A stretch of DNA of 7,123 nucleotides, taken from assembly GCA_021779205.1 (NCBI GenBank), contig JAJYBE010000045.1, positions 1-7,123 on the forward strand, read 5' to 3'. The DNA comes from a bacterium. GTDB lineage: Bacteria; Patescibacteriota; Minisyncoccia; Moranbacterales; UBA2206. Below the pieces are notes generated by a model. The model was not told the DNA's origin, did no database searches, and saw only the letters and a program-made list of their open reading frames with translations. Both the position numbers and the translations under genes were made by a program. Shown here in pieces: positions 1 through 4,898 of this stretch. Numbering within the stretch: position 1 is the first letter of the stretch; each line of letters begins with the position of its first letter.

Positions 1-473
1 AAGAAAATAAAAAAAAGATCGCATTCAATCCGCGCGAGGTGTATATAAAAGAAAATTCGTGCGAAGTTATCAACGCTGTAAAACATTGCGAATTGGTTTT
101 TCTCAATAAAGACGAAGCAATTGAAATTATTTCCCAAATGGATAATTTTTCTGTTTCCGAGATGGAAGATGAAAAATTTTTATTGGAAGAGATGCGAAAA
201 CTTGGCGCAAAAGTTGTTGCTTTGACCGATGGCGTGCGTGGCGCATGGGCGAGTGATGGCAATGAAATATTTTTTGTACCCGGCAAGAAGGTGAATGCCG
301 TGGATTCGACCGGAGCGGGAGATGCTTTTGCCAGCGGTTTTATCGGGGCATATTTAAAGAAAAAAACATTACAAGAATGTTTGAATTGGGGCATTGCCAA
401 TAGTTCTCACGAGGTGCAATTTTATGGAGCAATCGAAGGATTATTGGATGAAAAAAATATTTCAAAAATATAA
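1..473 (+). CDS. PfkB-family carbohydrate/nucleoside kinase, C-terminal part (5' truncated by window edge)
   Basis: This is the C-terminal half of a ribokinase/PfkB-fold kinase, a cytoplasmic enzyme that moves the ATP gamma-phosphate to a sugar or nucleoside hydroxyl. The frame is open from base 3 (156 visible residues). The GTG at 39 is an internal valine, because the upstream residues (KIAFNPRE) already match the family's 'NP' strand. The next landmark is LVFLNKDEA (visible residues about 31-39), the usual 'NxxEA' segment. The decisive one is the PfkB signature DSTGAGDAF (visible residues 101-109, DNA from 303), which holds the anion hole and the catalytic Asp of GAGD (residue 107). The family is usually about 300 residues, so roughly half is missing. 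The substrate-determining N-terminal lid is outside the window, so adenosine, ribose or another sugar cannot be distinguished. The gene ends with TAA, 93 bases before trmD, and is probably a separate transcription unit given the promoter between them. Confidence 0.9.
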   Translation, partial: ENKKKIAFNPREVYIKENSCEVINAVKHCELVFLNKDEAIEIISQMDNFSVSEMEDEKFLLEEMRKLGAKVVALTDGVRGAWASDGNEIFFVPGKKVNAVDSTGAGDAFASGFIGAYLKKKTLQECLNWGIANSSHEVQFYGAIEGLLDEKNISKI

Positions 474-527
474 TATTGCATTAGCATTTAATTTTTTTTG
501 GGCATTTATAGCGTATTTTTTGAGATA

Positions 528-536
528 TGCTATAAT
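528..536 (+). promoter_or_regulatory. Extended -10 promoter upstream of trmD
   Basis: The sequence TGC followed by a perfect TATAAT (531-536) is an extended -10 element of the sigma-70 type. No good -35 box lies 16-18 bases upstream (508-513 reads ATAGCG), as expected for promoters that rely on the extended -10. Transcription would start about 7 bases after the hexamer, near base 543, which is the A of an in-frame ATG. This is the only strong promoter-like match in any intergenic gap here, and it sits at the head of the trmD-ftsW-murG-murC-ATPase series. Its activity is inferred. Confidence 0.6.
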
Positions 537-566
537 TTGGCAATGAAAACTAATAATTTTAGAACT

Positions 567-1238
567 ATGCGGTTTCATATTATTACAATTTTTCCACGAA
601 TTTTTGATTCTTATCTCAAGGAATCAATCATAGGTCGTGCGCAAAAAAAAGGAGCGATTGAAATTTTGATGCATAATTTGCGAGATCATACAATCAATAA
701 GCATAAAAAAGTGGATGATACGCCGTATGGTGGTGGAGCGGGGATGGTACTTCAAGTCCAGCCGATTTATGCTTGTGTTTCAGAAATTAAAAAAATAATT
801 GCCAAAAAACAAAATAATAATGCTCATGTGATTCTTTTTTCCGCCAAAGGCAAGAAATATACTCAGCGAACAGCGGAAAGATTGGCTAAATATGCCAATT
901 TAATTTTAATTTGTGGTCGCTATGAAGGCGTAGATGATCGAGTGGCTGAGCACATCGCGGACGAAGAAATTTCAATTGGCGATTATGTGCTTACCGGCGG
1001 AGAGCTTCCGGCATTGGTGCTTATTGATTCAATAGCGCGACTTTTGCCTGACGTTCTGGGTAATGAAGAAAGTGCGAAAGACGAATCGCATAAAGAGAAA
1101 AATTATAAAGAATATCCGCAATATAGCAAACCGCAAGAATTTAATGGTTGGCAGGTTCCGGAAGTTTTGCTGGGTGGTGATCATAACGCGATTGAAAAGT
1201 GGCGAAAGAATTATTTTAAAAAAGAAAAAAAACAGTAA
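567..1238 (+). CDS. trmD: tRNA (guanine-N1-)-methyltransferase TrmD
   Basis: TrmD methylates N1 of guanine 37, next to the anticodon, using S-adenosylmethionine, and prevents +1 frameshifting; it is a SPOUT (trefoil-knot) enzyme acting as a dimer. From ATG 567 the protein has 223 residues and begins MRFHIITIFP, the usual TrmD start. Motifs in order are PYGGGAGM (53-60), the knot segments CGRYEGVDDRV (116-126) and IGDYVLTGGELPA (137-149), Arg158 (E. coli Arg154) and PQYSKP (184-189). Two oddities stand out. The position of catalytic Asp169 of E. coli is Glu173 (SAKDESH), with Asp one residue earlier. The following loop lacks the usual GLL and is one residue longer. The protein stops soon after IEKWR, so most of the C-terminal helical domain of the 255-residue E. 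coli enzyme is missing. An in-frame ATG at 543 (eight more residues) coincides with the predicted transcript start and could be a leaderless start. Neither ATG has a Shine-Dalgarno sequence. The usual partners rpsP, rimM and rplS are not adjacent. Confidence 0.95.
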   Translation: MRFHIITIFPRIFDSYLKESIIGRAQKKGAIEILMHNLRDHTINKHKKVDDTPYGGGAGMVLQVQPIYACVSEIKKIIAKKQNNNAHVILFSAKGKKYTQRTAERLAKYANLILICGRYEGVDDRVAEHIADEEISIGDYVLTGGELPALVLIDSIARLLPDVLGNEESAKDESHKEKNYKEYPQYSKPQEFNGWQVPEVLLGGDHNAIEKWRKNYFKKEKKQ

Positions 1239-1257
1239 AATTTTTTAGATTAAAAAA
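1239..1257 (+). promoter_or_regulatory. Shine-Dalgarno-free T-run/A-run leader of ftsW
   Basis: The whole trmD-ftsW gap is A/T apart from a single G. It reads as a run of six T, then AGAT, then T and a run of A directly before the ATG. No purine-rich anti-SD match is present. TTTTTTA and TAAAAAA around GAT are perfectly complementary, but an all-A:U stem of seven pairs would be weak. The first ten bases (AATTTTTTAG) recur in front of murC. A role in translation initiation is inference. Confidence 0.35.
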
Positions 1258-2361
1258 ATGCAAGCAGAAAAAAAAATCAATAAAAATTTATTATCCGCGG
1301 TGATTTTACTGATTATTTTTGGACTGACAATGATTGCTTCGGCGGGAATTGCTTATTCTCGCGCTCATTTTGGCGATTCCTATTATTTTTTTAAACATCA
1401 ATTATTTTTTGGTATCCTTCCCGGTTTTGTGGCAATGTATATTGCGCAAAAAATTCATTATACGATTTGGAAAAAAATGGCATTTTTAATATTTATGCTG
1501 AGTATTTTTTGTTTAATTTTGGTTTTTATTCCCAAAATTGGATCGCGAATTTATGGCGCTAGCCGTTGGTTGCAATTCGGTCCTTTTTCTTTTCAGCCTT
1601 CAGAGATGTTGAAACTCTCAATTATTTTCTATTTGGCGGCTTGGCTGGAGGGACGGGCGGAAAAGGTACGGGATTTCTATGAAGGACTATTGCCTTTTCT
1701 TACAGTTGTAGCGGGCGTGAGTTTTCTTTTGGAAAAACAGCCGGACATGGGAACATTAGGCGTTATTATTTTTATTGCTATGTCGATTTTTTTTGTATCC
1801 GGAGCGAACTTGCGGCATATGCTTTTTATTGGTGTTGTTGGATTTTCCGCCTTGGGTTTTCTGATTAAGTTTGAATCTTATCGAATGGATCGCTTTTTAG
1901 TGTTTTTACATCCCGAACTCGATCCGCGCGGAATCGGGTATCAAATCAATCAAGCGCTTCTGGCGATTGGATCGGGTGGTATTTTTGGCGTTGGACTTGG
2001 ACATAGCATGCAGAAATTCAATTATTTGCCGGAGCCGGTCGGTGATTCCATTTTTGCGATTATTGGGGAAGAGCTTGGCATGATTGGCTGTGTCGCTTTA
2101 ATTTTACTTTTTTTGTTTTTTGCTATGAATGGATTAAGAATTGCGAAAAATGCCCCTGATAAATTTTCCGAACTCGTATCCGTGGGCATTGTTTCCTGGA
2201 TTATTTTTCAAGCTTTTATCAATATTTCCGCCATATCAGGGTTGATTCCGCTTACAGGAATTCCTTTGCCATTTATCAGTTATGGAGGAACCTCGATTAT
2301 TTTTTTGATGGCGGGAATTGGTGTGATGCTTAATATCTCAAAATATAGTAAAATGGAATAG
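1258..2361 (+). CDS. ftsW: FtsW/SEDS-family septal peptidoglycan polymerase
   Basis: SEDS proteins are polytopic membrane glycosyltransferases that polymerise lipid II; FtsW works at the septum with a class B PBP. The 367-residue product has about ten hydrophobic segments (for example 12-31, 47-63, 74-92, 143-157, 165-181, 187-204, 272-290, 306-325, 345-360). Family motifs are GASRWLQFGPFSFQPSE (100-116), KQPDMGT (160-166), LPEPVGDSIFAIIGEELG (257-274) and PLTGIPLPFISYGGTS (331-346). Asp263 matches the Asp essential for polymerase activity in RodA and FtsW. The usual HTDF around that Asp is VGDS here. FtsW is preferred over RodA because murG and murC follow directly, as in the dcw cluster, and because PLTGIPLPFISYGG fits FtsW/SpoVE; no RodA partner genes (mreB, mreC, pbp2) are visible. 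The start at 1258 gives the normal short cytoplasmic tail before the first helix. It lies 19 bases after trmD and 44 before murG, with no Shine-Dalgarno sequence. Confidence 0.93.
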   Translation: MQAEKKINKNLLSAVILLIIFGLTMIASAGIAYSRAHFGDSYYFFKHQLFFGILPGFVAMYIAQKIHYTIWKKMAFLIFMLSIFCLILVFIPKIGSRIYGASRWLQFGPFSFQPSEMLKLSIIFYLAAWLEGRAEKVRDFYEGLLPFLTVVAGVSFLLEKQPDMGTLGVIIFIAMSIFFVSGANLRHMLFIGVVGFSALGFLIKFESYRMDRFLVFLHPELDPRGIGYQINQALLAIGSGGIFGVGLGHSMQKFNYLPEPVGDSIFAIIGEELGMIGCVALILLFLFFAMNGLRIAKNAPDKFSELVSVGIVSWIIFQAFINISAISGLIPLTGIPLPFISYGGTSIIFLMAGIGVMLNISKYSKME

Positions 2362-2405
2362 TGAAGAGAATATCTTGGAACAATAATTTTTTTTAAAATA
2401 AATTT
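2362..2405 (+). promoter_or_regulatory. AT-rich, Shine-Dalgarno-free leader of murG
   Basis: This is the longest gap within the cell-wall gene run. It ends in a run of eight T followed by AAAATAAATTT and the ATG, with no anti-SD match in the last 20 bases. It resembles the leaders of ftsW and murC in having a T-run then an A-run. A TTGGAA at 2375-2380 has no convincing -10 at the proper distance, so I do not call a promoter. Confidence 0.3.
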
Positions 2406-3509
2406 ATGCGCATAGTATTGACAGGCGGAGGAACCGGAGGGCATCTTATTCCATTGGTGACTGTAGCAAGAAAAATTCAAAAAAAAGTTCCCGAGGCGGA
2501 ATTTATTTTTATCGGACCGAAAGGTAAGATGGAAGATGACATTATGGGGCGGGAAAATATTCCGATTAAAAATATTCCGGTTGGAAAATTGCGACGTTAT
2601 TTTTCTTTCAAAAATGTGGTGGATTTTTTTAAAGTACCTATTGGAATTATCAAATCCTTGTGGCTGTTATTTTTGTATATGCCGGATGCTATCTTTTCCA
2701 AGGGCGGTTACGCTTCTTTTCCTGTTGTGGTGGCTGGTTGGATGTATCGCATCCCAATTCTTACTCATGAATCGGATTCTAATCCGGGATTAGCCAATTC
2801 AATGATTGGAAAGTTTTCCGATCGAGTGGCAGTGGCATATCCGGAAGCGGAAAAATATTTTCCGGCTGCGCAAGTCGTGCTTACTGGCAATCCTCTGAGA
2901 GAAGATATTAATAAAGGTAATGCGAAAAAAGCGCAGGAATTGTTTGGAATGGTTGATTCAAGGGAGTTGATTTTTGTTTGGGGCGGGTCATTAGGAGCGA
3001 AAAGTATCAATGAAAGAATTTTGCATATTTTGCCGGAACTTTTGCGTAAATATCAAATTATTCATCAAACCGGAGAATATGATTTTGAAAATGTCAGACA
3101 TAGGGCGGGAGAATTGGGGTTTAAAGCGGAACACGGGGGTTATTTTATTACACCCTTTTTGAAAGAAGAATTGCCGGATGTTTTTGCCGCTGCCAGCATG
3201 GTAATTTCGCGTGCCGGAGCAAATTCCATTGCGGAAATAGCGGCCAACGCCAAGCCAGCTATTATCGTTCCGTTGGAAACTTCCGCTGGTGATCATCAAC
3301 GAATGAATGCCTATTCTTTGGCGCGAATCGGGGGGTGTGTGGTGATGGAAGAAAATAACATGGGTGAACATCTGCTTTTGGAGAAAATCAATGAGATTAT
3401 GGAAAATAAGGAATTAAGAGAAAGCTTGTCCAAAAATATTCAAAGTTTTTATCATCCGGACGCAGCGGAAAAAATTGCGGATGGAATTTTGGGAATGATT
3501 AAAGAATAA
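2406..3509 (+). CDS. murG: UDP-GlcNAc:lipid I GlcNAc transferase MurG
   Basis: MurG is a peripheral GT-B (family GT28) glycosyltransferase on the inner membrane face. It transfers N-acetylglucosamine from UDP-GlcNAc to lipid I, giving lipid II, the substrate of FtsW encoded just upstream. The product has 367 residues, a normal length. The N-terminal acceptor domain carries GGGTGGH (7-13), FSKGGYASFP (97-106), HESDSNPGLAN (121-131) and GNPLRE (161-166). The C-terminal donor domain carries WGGSLGAKSIN (192-202), SRAGANSIAEI (268-278) and PLETSAGDHQRMNA (289-302), which bind the uridine and diphosphate. The segment at about 73-95, rich in hydrophobic and basic residues (ending IIKSLWLLFLYMP), fits the patch that seats MurG on the membrane. 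The ATG at 2406 gives the canonical MRIVLTGGGTGGH start. It has no Shine-Dalgarno sequence. murC follows after 18 bases, consistent with one operon. Confidence 0.96.
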   Translation: MRIVLTGGGTGGHLIPLVTVARKIQKKVPEAEFIFIGPKGKMEDDIMGRENIPIKNIPVGKLRRYFSFKNVVDFFKVPIGIIKSLWLLFLYMPDAIFSKGGYASFPVVVAGWMYRIPILTHESDSNPGLANSMIGKFSDRVAVAYPEAEKYFPAAQVVLTGNPLREDINKGNAKKAQELFGMVDSRELIFVWGGSLGAKSINERILHILPELLRKYQIIHQTGEYDFENVRHRAGELGFKAEHGGYFITPFLKEELPDVFAAASMVISRAGANSIAEIAANAKPAIIVPLETSAGDHQRMNAYSLARIGGCVVMEENNMGEHLLLEKINEIMENKELRESLSKNIQSFYHPDAAEKIADGILGMIKE

Positions 3510-3527
3510 TTTTTTAGCTTTAAAAAT
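3508..3527 (+). promoter_or_regulatory. Shine-Dalgarno-free T-run/A-run leader of murC
   Basis: AATTTTTTAG begins inside the murG stop codon and is followed by CTTTAAAAAT directly before the murC ATG. It repeats the ftsW leader, where the same ten bases are followed by ATTAAAAAA. ATTTTT and AAAAAT can pair across a seven-base loop, but only by A:U pairs. No anti-SD match is present. Function is inferred from the recurrence only. Confidence 0.35.
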
Positions 3528-4898
3528 ATGCACATTGATTTGGAAAAAATTAAAAAGGTTTATGTGATTGGCATTAAAGGATCCGGTGTGATTGGTGCAG
3601 TTGAAATTTTGAAAGCCAGAGGAATTGAAGTGTTGGGATCGGACACGGAGGAAAAATTTTTTACTGATGAAATTCTTCAAAAAAAGCGCATTAAGTATTT
3701 TGAAAAATTTTCAACGGAAAACATTCCCGATGATGTCGATTTGGTAATTTATTCCACAGCATATAATGAAACAAATAATATTGAATTTCAAGAAGCGTTA
3801 AAAAGAAAATTGGTAATGTCCAGCTATCCTGAGATGTTAGCCGCTCTTTTTAACGAAAAATATGGTATTGCGATTTGCGGAACTCATGGAAAAACAACCA
3901 CTTCTGCGATGTTGGCGCATACATTAAAAGAAATCAGAGTGGATCCGAGTGCGATAATTGGCGGCAGGGTGATGAATTGGGATGGAAATGCACTTGCCGG
4001 AAACGGAGAGTTTTTTGTGGCGGAAGCTGATGAATTTCAAAATAAACTAAGATTGTATAATCCTAAAGCGGTAGTGCTTACTAGCTTGGATTGGGATCAC
4101 CCGGATACTTATCCGAATTTTTTTGAATATAAAAAAGCATTTGGAGATTTCATAGCGCGCATTCCCAAAATCGGATTTTTACTGACTTGGGGTGATAGCG
4201 TGGATACATTGGAGGTTTCAAGGGAAGCTTCTTGCCCTGTTTTGACTTATGGATTTTCCGAAGAATGTGATTATAATATTGTAAGCAGTGAGTTGCGAAA
4301 ATTTAATGTTACATATCATAAAAAAGATTTGGTGGAATTCGGGATAAATTTAGTGGGAAAGCATAATCTGCTAAATGCCTGTGCGGTTGTGGCGGTTTGT
4401 CATAAATTAAACTTGGATTTGGAAGAAGCGCGAAAGGCTCTCAATATTTTCAATGGAACAAAAAGAAGATTTGAGTATGTTGGTGAGCGAAACGGAGCAA
4501 TTTTAATTGATGACTATGGTCATCATCCGGAAGAGATTAAGGCGACATTAAAGGGTGCGCGGGAAGTGTATCCCGATAAAAATATTTGGGCGGTTTTTCA
4601 TCCGCATTCTTATTCCAGAACGGAAGCATTATTGCAAGAATTTTCGCAATCATTTGATGATGCGAATAAAGTTATAGTTTTAGATATTTATGGCTCAGCT
4701 CGAGAAAATTCAGGCAATGTCTGTTCCGAAGATTTGGTAAAATTGATCAACAGATTTGATCGAAACAAGGCGGAACATATAAAAACCATTCAAGAAGCGA
4801 CGAGCTTTTTGGCCGATAAGATCGGCGCGGAAGATGTGGTGATTACAATCGGTGCCGGCAATGTTTGGGAAGTGGCATCCAAGTTGAAGGAAAAATAA
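3528..4898 (+). CDS. murC: UDP-N-acetylmuramate--L-alanine ligase MurC
   Basis: MurC is the ATP-dependent cytoplasmic ligase that attaches L-alanine to UDP-MurNAc, the first step of stem-peptide assembly. The 456-residue product shows the three Mur-ligase domains. The UDP-binding N-domain has VIGIKGSG (13-20) and GSDTEEKFF (37-45). The central ATPase domain has the P-loop CGTHGKTTTSAM (117-128), EADEF (166-170) and DWDHPDTY (188-195). The C-terminal domain begins around GTKRRFE (310-316) and has IDDYGHHPEE (327-336), HPHSYSRT (358-365) and IGAGNV (441-446). DDYGHHP, the TYGFSE segment (240-245) and PHxYSRT distinguish it from Mpl, which has DDFAHHP and EPRSNT. The central segment after EADE (FQNKLRLYNP) departs from the usual MurC ESDxSF and looks Mpl-like. 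Position in the ftsW-murG-murC order supports MurC. The start ATG gives the standard distance to the UDP-binding glycines. The TAA stop touches the ATG of the next gene. Confidence 0.92.
   Translation: MHIDLEKIKKVYVIGIKGSGVIGAVEILKARGIEVLGSDTEEKFFTDEILQKKRIKYFEKFSTENIPDDVDLVIYSTAYNETNNIEFQEALKRKLVMSSYPEMLAALFNEKYGIAICGTHGKTTTSAMLAHTLKEIRVDPSAIIGGRVMNWDGNALAGNGEFFVAEADEFQNKLRLYNPKAVVLTSLDWDHPDTYPNFFEYKKAFGDFIARIPKIGFLLTWGDSVDTLEVSREASCPVLTYGFSEECDYNIVSSELRKFNVTYHKKDLVEFGINLVGKHNLLNACAVVAVCHKLNLDLEEARKALNIFNGTKRRFEYVGERNGAILIDDYGHHPEEIKATLKGAREVYPDKNIWAVFHPHSYSRTEALLQEFSQSFDDANKVIVLDIYGSARENSGNVCSEDLVKLINRFDRNKAEHIKTIQEATSFLADKIGAEDVVITIGAGNVWEVASKLKEK
4886..4891 (+). promoter_or_regulatory. 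Shine-Dalgarno site of the cation ATPase gene
   Basis: GAAGGA lies within the last codons of murC and ends 7 bases before the ATG at 4899, an ideal spacing. It is the only clear Shine-Dalgarno match among the starts in this window. It fixes the ATPase start, which directly abuts the murC TAA. Reinitiation or translational coupling with murC is likely. Confidence 0.6.

Noticed and set aside
39..41. GTG at 39 as the start of the PfkB-family gene
   Set aside because: The frame is open to the left edge and its residues there match the family, so this codon is an internal Val of a truncated gene.
440..500. Possible intrinsic terminator after the PfkB gene (T8 at 492-499)
   Set aside because: The bases before the T-run form no GC-containing stem; only short A:U pairings are possible.
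498..566. TTG start at 498 giving TrmD a 23-residue N-terminal extension
   Set aside because: The extension would run through the -10 element (531-536) and has no family counterpart; TrmD proteins begin at the MRFHII-type sequence encoded from 567.
1063..1248. 61-codon + strand open frame overlapping the end of trmD
   Set aside because: It is an alternative frame of a Lys-rich coding region with no recognisable protein and no initiation signal.
2375..2405. Possible promoter before murG (TTGGAA at 2375)
   Set aside because: The only TATAAT-like hexamer (TAAAAT at 2394) is about 13 bases away, too close, and AT-rich sequence yields such matches easily.
3528..4898. Mpl (murein peptide ligase) as the identity of the Mur ligase
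   Set aside because: DDYGHHPEE, TYGFSE and HPHSYSRT are MurC motifs, and the gene follows ftsW-murG as murC does.
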